Below are positions 24,465 through 34,721 of a DNA stretch of 45,083 bases, one piece after another. Origin of the DNA: Spirochaetaceae bacterium. GTDB lineage: Bacteria; Spirochaetota; Spirochaetia; DSM-27196; SLAA01. The position numbers were made by a program, and so were the translations under genes. Under the pieces are notes generated by a model that was not told the DNA's origin, ran no database searches, and saw only the letters and a list, made by a program, of their open reading frames with translations. Within the stretch, counting starts at the first letter, position 1. Each line of letters starts with the position of its first letter. The stretch lies in contig PUPD01000304.1 in the NCBI GenBank assembly GCA_003552985.1, positions 1 to 45,083 on the forward strand. Direction: 5' to 3'.

Positions 24465-25508
24465 ATGGAGATTGGATTGCCGAAGGAGATTGAGCGGAAT
24501 GAGTACCGTGTTGGTCTCACCCCTCGGTGTGTGCGCACCTACGTGAACCAAGGGCACAAGGTGTTCGTTCAATCGGGCGCAGGTGAAGGCACGGGCTTCA
24601 CGGACCAGATGTACAGGGAGAACGGCGCCGAGATCGTGGATACTGCCAAAAGGGTCTTCGATCGCGCCCAGCTGATCGTCAAGATCAAGGGCCCGCTGCC
24701 TGAAGAATACGACCACTTCAGAGAGGAGCATCTCCTGTTTGCCTTTCTTCACCTTTCCGCTAACCGGGAGCTCACGAAGTTCCTGATAGAGCGGAAGGTC
24801 AACGCCGTCGCTTACGAAACCATAGAGCTTGCTGACGAGTCGCTGCCGTGCCTGCGTCCAATGAGCGAGATCGCAGGCCGGCTCTCCGTTCAGGAAGGTG
24901 CAAAGTATCTGGAGAAGGAGTTCGGGGGTCGTGGTGTGCTGCTCGGGGGCGTACCGGGTGTACCTCGTGGAAAGGTTACGATTATCGGCGGCGGTACTGT
25001 TGGTGCCAACGCCTGCAAAATCGCCTGCGGCATGGGAGCCGACGTTACTGTACTGGATCTGCGGTCGCGGCGACTCGAGTACCTCGACGACATCTTCGGC
25101 AGCCGCATAACGACACTCTACTCCACCGAGAGCAACCTGCTCCGCTGCCTGGAGGAGTCCGACCTTGTGATTGGCGCGGTTCTCATTCCGGGAGAGTCGG
25201 CGCCGCGGCTGATCAAGCGTGAGCATCTTGCGATGATGAAGGAAGGCGCGGTGCTCGTTGACGTAGCCATCGATCAAGGCGGCATCGCCGAGACATCCAA
25301 GCCGACCACGCATGACGATCCCATCTTCATCGTTGACGGTGTCCTGCACTACTGTGTTCCCAACATGCCCGGTGCGGTCGCCAACACCTCCACTATCGCG
25401 CTCACGAGCGTCACCTTGCCGTACGGGCTTAATACCTACCAGGGCGGGTGCGTGCATCCGGCGGTGGCGCGCCGTTGCGGCGTGCCGTATACAGAGTTCA
25501 GGGCTTAG
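24465..25508 (+). CDS. ald: Alanine dehydrogenase with a short internal deletion
   Basis: An NAD-dependent enzyme that interconverts L-alanine and pyruvate plus ammonia. 347 residues against ~370 usually. Conserved parts are present: [34 protein letters not shown], the Rossmann loop [26 protein letters not shown] and [14 protein letters not shown]. After TLPY (Tyr320) the protein goes straight to [15 protein letters not shown]. In relatives about two dozen residues of helix (pattern ...AnkG...Al.....L..) stand between those two segments. The frame is unbroken, so the protein may still fold. AAGGAGGG lies five bases before ATG 24465. It follows aroB by 32 bp and ends three bases from a convergent gene. 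Confidence 0.93.
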   Translation: MEIGLPKEIERNEYRVGLTPRCVRTYVNQGHKVFVQSGAGEGTGFTDQMYRENGAEIVDTAKRVFDRAQLIVKIKGPLPEEYDHFREEHLLFAFLHLSANRELTKFLIERKVNAVAYETIELADESLPCLRPMSEIAGRLSVQEGAKYLEKEFGGRGVLLGGVPGVPRGKVTIIGGGTVGANACKIACGMGADVTVLDLRSRRLEYLDDIFGSRITTLYSTESNLLRCLEESDLVIGAVLIPGESAPRLIKREHLAMMKEGAVLVDVAIDQGGIAETSKPTTHDDPIFIVDGVLHYCVPNMPGAVANTSTIALTSVTLPYGLNTYQGGCVHPAVARRCGVPYTEFRA

Positions 25509-25511
25509 CCT

Positions 25512-26588
25512 TCAGACGCCGGGTTTGCTGTCGCCGGTATCTGAGATGGCGCCGATAACCAACCGTAGGGCGTCGGTTATGCATTCGGTGGTGTCGGCGG
25601 CGGACGCCTGAAACAGCTCGCGGAGCCCGCTGGGGCTGGAAAACAGAATACGGCGGTACTCGACGGTGGGGAGCTTGTAGTTGTTCTTATAGCGCCGGTC
25701 GCGGTCGCCGGACTTGGTCTCATGCTTCCAGCGCCATTCGATGATACGCGCGTCTTCGGGAACCGTTTCGTGTTCCTGCTCGCGGGCAAGGAACTCCTGA
25801 ACCTCGAGCTCAGAATAACTCACCGCCCCCACACCCTTTGGGTCGGTAACGAACACCTGCTCCGGCATGAAATACAAGGTCTGCCGACCGGCGGGGAGAA
25901 TAGGGACGTCAAGATTGGTCTTGAGAAACGGCGGTGCGCCGTAGCGCATCGGCACCGACTTTCGGGTGTAGCGCCCGCCTTCCGGCGTCTCGGCGTGTGG
26001 TATGTGCCACAACGCCTTGCACTCGCCGAGGGCGTCAAACGCCCGGTACAGTTGATCGACGGCGGTCTGAAGCTCGGTATCCAGCTCGTAAAACAGTACG
26101 GTCTTGCGCCGACCACGATCCACGAGGACAGCAACGGGCAACAGAAGCAAGAGCGCGAGGCTACCGGCCGCCCCGAGCAGCGCCGGAATCAGGGCCGCCG
26201 CAATCAATACGGTCTTGGCAAGCGGCAGGCGTCGCCGCCGAGCGCGGATATCCTCAAGCAGCTCAGCCGAGCTGGAATCCTGGATGAGGGTAGCCTCGGC
26301 GCTTTCAACCTCGCGGAGCTGCTGCTCGGGGCGATCGTAGGTGCGTCCGCCCGCAACAGCGCCGCCTGATTCGCCGGCGCCGGCGGCGCGACCGCTGCTC
26401 CGGCGTTGCTTGCCGCTCGGAAGCGTTTTGCGATAGTACACGCCGCCGCGGCCCGCGTGGACGTAACGTCCGCGGGGACCGACGCCGAATCGCAAGCCGG
26501 TGACCCCTACTGAGAGCCCGACGCCGCTTTTGGACAGGTTGAAGCGCAACGGCCCGGCGCGCAGCGCCTTACGCAGAAACAATCCCAT
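25512..26588 (-). CDS. DUF4236-domain membrane protein
   Basis: 358 residues. The first ~55 (MGLFLRKALRAGPLRFNLSKSG, GVSVGVTGLRFGVGPRGRYVHAG type pattern, YYRKTLPSG) are the DUF4236 domain, a beta-rich module of unknown function. A charged linker follows, then hydrophobic helices at ~150-185 (VLIAAALIPALLGAAGSLALLLLLPVAVLV), and a soluble C-terminal half (~190-358) with mixed alpha/beta sequence (FYELDTELQTAVDQLYRAFDAL, ARIIEWRWKHETKSGDRDRRYKNN). No catalytic motif is visible. It is transcribed alone and is convergent with ald, with just three bases between the stops, while the sulfur transporter pair diverges from its start. The N-terminal domain call is firm; the role is unknown. Confidence 0.8.
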   Translation of the reverse strand: MGLFLRKALRAGPLRFNLSKSGVGLSVGVTGLRFGVGPRGRYVHAGRGGVYYRKTLPSGKQRRSSGRAAGAGESGGAVAGGRTYDRPEQQLREVESAEATLIQDSSSAELLEDIRARRRRLPLAKTVLIAAALIPALLGAAGSLALLLLLPVAVLVDRGRRKTVLFYELDTELQTAVDQLYRAFDALGECKALWHIPHAETPEGGRYTRKSVPMRYGAPPFLKTNLDVPILPAGRQTLYFMPEQVFVTDPKGVGAVSYSELEVQEFLAREQEHETVPEDARIIEWRWKHETKSGDRDRRYKNNYKLPTVEYRRILFSSPSGLRELFQASAADTTECITDALRLVIGAISDTGDSKPGV

Positions 26589-26641
26589 ACTCGGCTACCG
26601 TTTTAGCACGGCAGACGGCGACCCGCAACTCCAGCAGCTAC

Positions 26642-26670
26642 TTGACTCTAAGACTATTCAATATTATATA
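26642..26670 (+). promoter_or_regulatory. Promoter of the YeeE/YedE pair in an AT-rich gap
   Basis: TTGACT (26642-26647), 17 bp, TATATA (26665-26670). The surrounding ~80 bp (26640-26722) is much richer in A+T than the rest of the window, and CAATAT occurs twice (26659-26664, 26692-26697). AAGGAGG at 26717-26723 serves the first gene. Confidence 0.6.
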
Positions 26671-26728
26671 TAGGAGAAGAACAATATAAAGCTTAGGCCA
26701 GAAAAGACGTTAAGATAAGGAGGCTTAC

Positions 26729-27253
26729 ATGCAAGGCTCAGTTAACTGGAAACCGTACCTCTTCGGTGCCCTGTCTGGACTGCTTTTGACGCTTAGTGTG
26801 GCGGTCGAGGGGCAGTTCTTCGGCACCTCGACAACCTTTCCACGTTTCACCACGCTGGTGCTCGACACCGTCGGCATCGATCTCGGATTTCTGGAGTTCT
26901 ATCAGGTCCGCGACGGCAACCTCACCGGTGCCGCATTCCCGAACTGGCAGCTGCTGTTCGTCCTGGGAATCGCGCTCGGGGCTCTGATCGCATCGAAACT
27001 CTCCGGGACGTTCAAGCGTGAAGAGCTTCCCCCGATGTGGGTGGAACGGTTCGGTCCAAGCGTGAAGGTCCGTGCCGCGTATTCGGTGCTGGCCGGGGTC
27101 TTCGCGATGGTCGGAGTGCGGATGGCCGGCGGGTGCACAAGCGGGCACGGAGTGAGCGGTTTGAGTTCCTTGGGGCTGGGGAGCCTGTTCGTACTGGCGG
27201 TGTTCTTCGGCACCGGCATCATCACCGCGCGGTTAGTCTACGGAAGGAGGTAA
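26729..27253 (+). CDS. YeeE/YedE-family transporter, first half
   Basis: 174 residues, about four to five membrane helices (YLFGALSGLLLTLSVAV, LLFVLGIALGALIASKL, AAYSVLAGVFAMVGVRMAGG, LFVLAVFFGTGIITARLV). The family motif GVRMAGGCTSGHGVSG is present with its key Cys. Full-length members such as TsuA carry both halves in one chain of ~330 residues and import thiosulfate or related sulfur compounds through paired cysteines. Here the halves are separate genes four bases apart, so a two-subunit transporter is expected. AAGGAGG precedes ATG 26729 by five bases. No rhodanese or TusA gene accompanies it in the window, so the exact sulfur substrate is open. Confidence 0.9.
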   Translation: MQGSVNWKPYLFGALSGLLLTLSVAVEGQFFGTSTTFPRFTTLVLDTVGIDLGFLEFYQVRDGNLTGAAFPNWQLLFVLGIALGALIASKLSGTFKREELPPMWVERFGPSVKVRAAYSVLAGVFAMVGVRMAGGCTSGHGVSGLSSLGLGSLFVLAVFFGTGIITARLVYGRR

Positions 27254-27257
27254 ACAG

Positions 27258-27782
27258 ATGAGCTTAGTGGCAGGTCTTGTAACCGGAGTTGTCTTTGGAG
27301 CGTTCTTGCAGCAGGGTGAAGTACTGCGTTTTGAGCGCCAGGTGGGAGCGATGCGTCTTCTCGACATGACGATCATCAAGTTTATGCTCTCCACGATCAT
27401 CGTCGGAATGATCGGCGTCCATCTCTTGCTCGACGCGGGAATAGCCGAGTTCAGCCCGCGTGATTTCAATCTTGGAGCGCAGCTGATCGGGGGCGTATTC
27501 TTCGGCGCGGCGTGGGCATTGCTGGGCTACTGTCCGGGAACCGCGCTCGGCGCGGTGGCCGAAGGTCGTAAGCACGCCTGGTGGCCGATTCTCGGTATGT
27601 TGATCGGCGGGTTGGTATTCGCACTGAGCTACGGATTCATACAGGACTACATCATGCCGATCGGATCTTTCGGCGCAGTTTCGATACAAGAGGCGCTTGG
27701 TGTCAGTCATTGGGTCGTAATAGCGGTATTCGTCGTGGTCTCGCTCGGGCTGTTTCGATTCTTTGAGCGCAAGGGCCTTTGA
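27258..27782 (+). CDS. YeeE/YedE-family transporter, second half (DUF6691-like)
   Basis: 174 residues with four or five membrane helices (LVAGLVTGVVFGAFLQQGEV, IIKFMLSTIIVGMIGVHLLL, LIGGVFFGAAWALLGYCPG, ILGMLIGGLVFALSYGFI, WVVIAVFVVVSLGLFRFFE). The motif LGYCPGTALGAVAEGR holds the conserved Cys of this half. AAGGAGG (27244-27250) sits seven bases before ATG 27258. It almost touches the end of the first half, so both are made from one mRNA and should assemble together. Equal lengths of the two halves suggest an internal-duplication ancestor that has been split. Confidence 0.9.
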   Translation: MSLVAGLVTGVVFGAFLQQGEVLRFERQVGAMRLLDMTIIKFMLSTIIVGMIGVHLLLDAGIAEFSPRDFNLGAQLIGGVFFGAAWALLGYCPGTALGAVAEGRKHAWWPILGMLIGGLVFALSYGFIQDYIMPIGSFGAVSIQEALGVSHWVVIAVFVVVSLGLFRFFERKGL

Positions 27783-27848
27783 GCGAGCGCTACCAGGTGC
27801 GCCGGATCACGCGTTAGGGGTAGGCAAGGCGGAGGAGCGCGCGCCGGT

Positions 27849-28693
27849 GGGTTGGTGCGCTACGATCGCGAGCGCGACGAGTTCAGCCACATTACGACCG
27901 CCGACGGCCTCGTCACCCGCGACTTCAGCGGTGCCCTCGTCTCCGCCGCGATATTCCTGGTCTGGCTCGTGCTGCAGTTGCGGACGCGCGCGTTTCGCAG
28001 GCAGACGCGCGTGCTTGAGCAACAGGTGGCCGAACGAACTGCCGCGCTACATCAGGTCAATCAGAAGCTGTGCGAGGCGAGCGCCTTCAAACACCCCTTT
28101 TTTTCGATTCTTGCGCATGACCTGCGCAGCCCGATCACCGGCCTGCGCAGCGTAGTCGAGCCGGTTGTAAAACCGTTTTCCGATTTCACCGGCTGCGAGC
28201 TTGGCACCGCCGGAGACCGCTGTGTGCGAGCTGGTGATCGCGGTGTTGGACGCCTAGCAGGGGACGGCACGCTCAAAGTTGATCGAGCTTGGCAGCGACT
28301 GCCCGGACGACGCGGTGGCGTGGGTTGATCCGTACGACGCCAAGTCTATGCTGGTGAACCTAAGCACAACGCGTTCAAGTTCGCCCCCGGCGGCGGAAGC
28401 GTGACCGTGGCAGCTGCGATCACGCCGCAGCGGGAAGGGGGAGCACGTGCATCCTGGTGCGGGACTCCGGAACCGGCATTCCGGCTGAAAAGCTGCAGGC
28501 GATCTTCTGTGCGGATGAGATGTATCGAAGACCGGGAACCGCGGGCGAGAAGGGCAGCGGCCTGGGACTGATGCTTTGTTATGAGCTGGCGCGACGCTCA
28601 AACGGAAGTATCACGGTCGACAGTGTAGAGGGCGCGGGGGCAACCGTAAAACTGGATTCCCCCGTCTCCGCTCCTCGGGCACAGCAGCATTGA
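27849..28693 (+). pseudogene. Frameshifted, internally deleted two-component histidine kinase
   Basis: Pieces of one kinase lie in successive frames. The first (from ~27849) reads GLVRYDRERDEFSHITTADGL, as in two-component-regulator propeller proteins, but jumps at once to a membrane helix (GALVSAAIFLVWLVLQLRTRAF), so the propeller end and the Y_Y_Y domain are missing. It continues through EQQVAERTAALHQVN into the H box SILAHDLRSPITGL (His codon at 28116). The frame is lost near 28190. DPYDAKSMLVNL (28327 onward) is in a second frame, HNAFKFAPGGGSVTV (28365 onward) back in the first, and ILVRDSGTGIPAEKL...KGSGLGLMLCYELARR in a third, ending at 28693. At least three indels interrupt it. Sensor, phosphoacceptor and ATP-binding parts cannot make one protein. 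Confidence 0.85.
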
Positions 28694-28735
28694 TCTTCGC
28701 TCCGATCTCAGGCATGCTCCCAATCAGGAGTGCCG

Positions 28736-29503
28736 ATGGGAAGCCTGTACCTGCTTGGAACCGGATCGGCAGTCAGTGATCCGCACCGAACGACCACTAT
28801 GCTTGCCGTGAGCGACGGCGCCCTCGGGGACAGGGGTAGTCTGATTCTGATCGATTGCGGCGGTGATGCGTTTCAGCGATTGTTGTCCGTCGGGCTCGAT
28901 CCCGGTCAGCTCGAAGCGCTGATAGTTACGCACGAGCACCCTGACCACGTGGCCGGCTTTCCGCTTCTGATGGAGAAACTGTGGGTCTTCGGACGGCGGC
29001 GGCCGCTCGAGGTCCACGGAATTGCGCCGGCGATCGAGCAGGCGCGGCGCACGCTGGAGTCCTTCGATTTCTCGCGCTGGGACGGGTTTCCGGAAGCGCA
29101 CTATCACGAGGTGTCACGTTCTCAGGGTGCGCCGGTGCTGCGTAGCGGTGGGCTGGCGGTGTGCGCCGCGCCGGGTATGCACGGCGTTCCGACGGCGGCG
29201 CTTAAGGTCAAGGACACCGACGGCGGCGGAGTCGTGGTATACTCGAGTGACACCCAACACTCCGACGCTGTGGTCGAGTTGGCTCGTGGGGCAGAGATCC
29301 TCGTCCATGAGGCCACCGGCGATTTTCCCGGGCACAGTTCTGCGCTGCAGGCGGCACAGGTCGGCGCGGCGGCCGGAGTGCGGCGCCTACTGCTTGTGCA
29401 TCTGCCGCCGAAGGCGGCGCTCGGCGAGACGCAGATTAAGACGGCACGGGCGGTCTTCCCGGCTCTGGAGCTGGGAGAGGAGGGCGGGTGTTACCGGTTT
29501 TGA
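28736..29503 (+). CDS. Metallo-beta-lactamase-fold hydrolase, RNase Z/AtsA-like
   Basis: 255 residues from ATG 28736, five bases after AGGAG (28726-28730); GTG 28730 overlaps that site and is rejected. The metal ligands of the fold are present: LYLLGTGSAVSDPHR with LILIDCGGDA, THEHPDH at 65-71 (HxHxDH), GMHGVP, YSSDT, VHEATG and LLVHLPP. The arrangement is that of the arylsulfatase/RNase Z-like branch, which binds two zinc ions and cleaves phosphodiesters or small esters. Substrate cannot be told from sequence; the exosite arm of true tRNase Z was not seen, so a tRNA 3' processing role is not claimed. It is intact although pseudogenes lie on both sides. Confidence 0.85.
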   Translation: MGSLYLLGTGSAVSDPHRTTTMLAVSDGALGDRGSLILIDCGGDAFQRLLSVGLDPGQLEALIVTHEHPDHVAGFPLLMEKLWVFGRRRPLEVHGIAPAIEQARRTLESFDFSRWDGFPEAHYHEVSRSQGAPVLRSGGLAVCAAPGMHGVPTAALKVKDTDGGGVVVYSSDTQHSDAVVELARGAEILVHEATGDFPGHSSALQAAQVGAAAGVRRLLLVHLPPKAALGETQIKTARAVFPALELGEEGGCYRF

Positions 29504-29562
29504 TGTTCTCCGATTGTCGTTGGGCTGCGACTGCGCTGCCGAAGAGCTGAGGAGTGGAACTA

Positions 29563-29964
29563 ATGAGACGTTCGATCAAGATAGCGGCGGTTGTCGCGAC
29601 GTTCATCGTCGTACTCGCGGTAGTGTTTGCGATCAGGATGGCCATCATGTCGGGGAGGCTGGAAGCTGCACATCGTGACGTCGCAACCGTGGATCTCACG
29701 GAGCTGGCCGACGGAACTTACCGTGGAGAGTTCAGCGATTTCCTGGTGACGGTCAAGGTCGATGTTGAGGTCACCGACAGCCGAATCGAGGCAATCGAGA
29801 TCGTCCACCAGGATGCAGGACCGGGTTATGATGCGCGCGAAACCGTGGACCGTATTTTGGAAGCGCAGAGCCCGGCCGTGGAGGCGGTGACCGGGGCCAC
29901 CGGGAGCAGCAGAGCAATCATGACCGCGGTGTATCGAGCGCTCGTGAAGACCCGAGATGAGTGA
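29563..29964 (+). CDS. Membrane-anchored FMN-binding domain protein
   Basis: 133 residues from ATG 29563, eight bases after GAGGAG; GTG 29554 is an alternative start. One hydrophobic helix (~7-30, IAAVVATFIVVLAVVFAIRMAIM) anchors an extracytoplasmic FMN_bind domain (DGTYRGEFSDFLVTVKVDVEV, PGYDARETVDRI). The C-terminal VEAVTGATGSSRA resembles the [DN]xx[ST]GA[ST]x[ST] site at which ApbE attaches FMN covalently; the first position is Glu107 rather than Asp/Asn, and Ser115 would carry the flavin. It is likely to pass electrons in the membrane or periplasm. No ApbE or redox partner is visible in the window, and the sequence that follows is broken. Confidence 0.85.
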   Translation: MRRSIKIAAVVATFIVVLAVVFAIRMAIMSGRLEAAHRDVATVDLTELADGTYRGEFSDFLVTVKVDVEVTDSRIEAIEIVHQDAGPGYDARETVDRILEAQSPAVEAVTGATGSSRAIMTAVYRALVKTRDE

Positions 29965-30157
29965 GCATTCAGGGAACTCTGTTGCTGAGCCGTCCGGGCG
30001 GAAGCCTGAGCAGCGCAGCCGGCTGCTGACCGCGGCACGGACACGGTGGAGGAAATCGAGCTTGATATCAGGCAGCCGGCGCCGGAACGCATCAATCTGC
30101 TGCTGAACAGTCTGCCGGTGGATATCACCTACGCGGACGAAGGCAACCGGATGGTCC

Positions 30158-30171
<14 letters not shown>
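29957..30171 (+). pseudogene. Gene remnants: short coupled ORF and a DUF438/PAS fragment
   Basis: An ATG at 29957 overlaps the end of the FMN-binding gene and opens a 49-codon frame (MSEHSGNSVAEPSGRKPEQ..., stop 30104-30106) that looks like a truncated start. In another frame, from GTG 30046 to TGA 30169-30171, the translation contains PERINLLLNSLPVDITYADEG, the start of the PAS part of DUF438-type proteins (pattern LNxLPVDITFVDE). Nothing of the rest of either gene is present. The second fragment overlaps the 3' end of hrpA on the other strand. Family call is from memory of the pattern. Confidence 0.5.
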
Positions 30172-32634
<2,463 letters not shown>

Positions 32635-32638
<4 letters not shown>

Positions 32639-33969
32639 GCGCCGTAGTTCTGGTGCGACTTGCGTTGCAGGATCGCGCGCGCTTTGCCGGCCGCCTCCTC
32701 GAGGCTGAGCTGCTCCTCGCTTTCCCGGGTCTCGAGGTTCTTGATGTTCATCACCCCGCTGTCGGCTTCGATTGAACCGCAGATGATGCCGATCGGAATC
32801 CCGCGTTTTTCGGCGTACGCGAACTGGGCCGAGAGTTTCTTCGCGTCCGGGTAGACCTCGGCACGCATGCCGGCACTGCGCAGGTACTCGGCGATCTCAT
32901 GATAGCGGCCGATCAATCGTTCTTCCATGCAGAGAACCAGGATGTCCACCCCGGAGCGGGCGTGCGGCAGCTTTTCAATCTCCTCGAGTGCCGCCATCAA
33001 GCGGTCCAGCCCGATTGAGGATCCTACGCCGGGCAAATGCTGCTTGGTGTACAACGAGGCGAGGTCGTTGTAACGCCCACCTGAACATACCGAACCGATC
33101 TGCGGGAGCTGCGGAAAGAACGACTCGTACACAATCCCGGTGTAGTAGTCGAGCCCGCGGGTTATCGACGGATCGAGCACAACCCGGTCGGACAGTCCGA
33201 GCTTGTCGCTCCATTCCAGGACCGTCCCGAGGCGCTGGGTGTCTTCGCCGTCGCCACCGGCGAGCCGGGTAATGGCGGTGAGGGTAGCCGCGTTGGTGGT
33301 TTCCGGTCGGATATATGCAAGCAACTCATCGGCGGCGCTGGAGCCGACAGTCTCGACGAGCAGGTTCCGAACCTCCTCGTCGCCGATCTTGCCGCGTTTG
33401 TCGACTGCGCGCATGATCTCAACCGAACGGTCTGCGGCCCCCAGCTTGTTGAGAAAGCGGTTGAAGACTCCGCGGTGCGCCACGTGGAAGCGCACGTCCG
33501 GCACCTCCAGATGCTCGAAGCAGCGGGCTTTCAACAGGAGAATCTCGAAGTCGGCGGCGGCACTGTCGACACCCACGATGTCGAAGTCACACTGCATGAA
33601 CTCACGGTAACGCCCGCGCTGGGTGTTCTCACCGCGGAATACCTTCGCAATGTGATAGCGCTTGAACGGCAGGTAGAGCTCGGGAGCGTGCCCCGCCATA
33701 AAGCGTGCAAACGGAACGGTGAGATCAAAGCGCATCGCGATGTCACGCCCGCCGTTGTCGGTGAAGCGGTAGATCTGCTTGTCGGTGTCGCCGCCGCCCT
33801 TTCCGAGTAGGACCTCGGTATATTCGAGGACCGGCGTGTCGATTGGAACGAAACCGTACAGCTCGAACGTGTGCTCGAGCACACTTTGGATGTGTTTGCG
33901 CCGTATCTCGTTCGACGGCAATGAGTCGCGGAAGCCTTTCAGCACTCGAGGTTGAATAATGTCACTCAT
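32635..33969 (-). CDS. hisS: Histidyl-tRNA synthetase
   Basis: A class II synthetase that charges tRNA-His. 444 residues. Motif 2 is FRGENTQRGRYREFMQCDFDIVG, the histidine-specific loop is GLDYYTGIVYES, and motif 3 is VGSSIGLDRLMAALEE. The N-terminus, MSDIIQPRVLKGFRDSLP, and the C-terminal anticodon-binding domain (VDILVLCMEERLIGRYHEIAEYLRSAGMRAEVYP) are complete. AAGGG lies about five bases before ATG 33969. A 4-bp overlap couples it to hrpA. A weak promoter is present just upstream. Confidence 0.96.
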
Positions 33970-33978
33970 CGTGCCCTT

Positions 33979-34008
33979 ACTATGCCGTCATCCAAAGCTG
34001 TTATGCAA
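33979..34008 (-). promoter_or_regulatory. hisS-hrpA promoter (weak)
   Basis: Minus strand: TTGCAT (34008-34003), 18 bp, CATAGT (33984-33979). The very short distance to the ATG would give a leader of only a few bases, so an upstream start from pabB-pabC is also possible. Confidence 0.35.
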
Positions 34009-34026
34009 GGGCGTCGAGAACCGTAC

Positions 34027-34060
34027 GGCACTGTCGGGTTACCGGCACTGTCGGGTTACC
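34027..34060. repeat. Perfect 17-bp tandem duplication at the pabC stop codon
   Basis: GGCACTGTCGGGTTACC is present twice without a gap (34027-34043 and 34044-34060). The pabC stop codon (34056-34058) lies in one copy and its duplicate just past the gene in the other. This looks like a recent slippage or repair duplication. Confidence 0.85.
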
Positions 34061-34721
34061 GGTAGATCGCACTGAGCGGCAGCACCAGCTCACCGAGGTC
34101 GATCATGGCGTTGAAGAGTGCAATATGCGTGTAGCGCCGAAGCTCAGTGGCGTGAATATCGGCCACTGATATCTCGGCGTTCTCTAGCAGCTGCTCCCGC
34201 CGTGTGCCCGCAAGCAGCGGGGCGGCCGGCGTCGACCAGCCGCCACGGTCGAACAGCGCGATATTGCAGAACGAGCTGTCGGTGACGCGACCGTGGCGGG
34301 TGATGAGAATCTCGTCGCAGAATCCGCGCTGCGCGTAGAGACGCGCGATCGCGCTGCGGTCGTGCGACTTGTGCGCATAGCTGATCTCGCCGCCCTCGAC
34401 CAGCCGCAGCGAGCGGATGTGCGGGACGCTATAGGAGGTCAACTGTACCTGTTCAAGCGCCAGTTTTGTATGGTGGCTCGCCGGCGCAATCCGGTAGACG
34501 AGGCGCAGCTTCTGCCGGTCGGCATCGCGCCCGGTCTCCGGAGTGCCCTGACTGAGCGTCAGTTCGACCGCCTCGGCGAGGAGCTCCTCGGCGGCGCTCG
34601 CGCACCACGCGGTCGGGGTGTCGTCATAGGCGGCGAGCGTCCTACCTACCCGCGCGCAATGATAAGACAACGCCTGCGGTCTGCCCTCCAGTACGCAGAT
34701 CGTCTCAATGAAGCGGCACAT
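34056..34721 (-). CDS. pabC: Aminotransferase class IV, probable aminodeoxychorismate lyase
   Basis: A PLP enzyme that would release pyruvate from 4-amino-4-deoxychorismate to give p-aminobenzoate for folate. 221 residues, shorter than the usual ~270, mainly at the N-terminus, where MCRFIETICVLEGRPQALSYHCARV starts at once with the fold. Class IV landmarks are SYAHKSHDRSAIA with the PLP lysine, GRVTDSSFCNIALFD (the usual E in VTE is D) and PLLAGTRREQLLE. Its start overlaps the pabB 3' end by 17 bases, and this adjacency is the main reason for choosing PabC over a branched-chain or D-amino-acid aminotransferase. Confidence 0.8.
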   Translation of the reverse strand: MCRFIETICVLEGRPQALSYHCARVGRTLAAYDDTPTAWCASAAEELLAEAVELTLSQGTPETGRDADRQKLRLVYRIAPASHHTKLALEQVQLTSYSVPHIRSLRLVEGGEISYAHKSHDRSAIARLYAQRGFCDEILITRHGRVTDSSFCNIALFDRGGWSTPAAPLLAGTRREQLLENAEISVADIHATELRRYTHIALFNAMIDLGELVLPLSAIYR

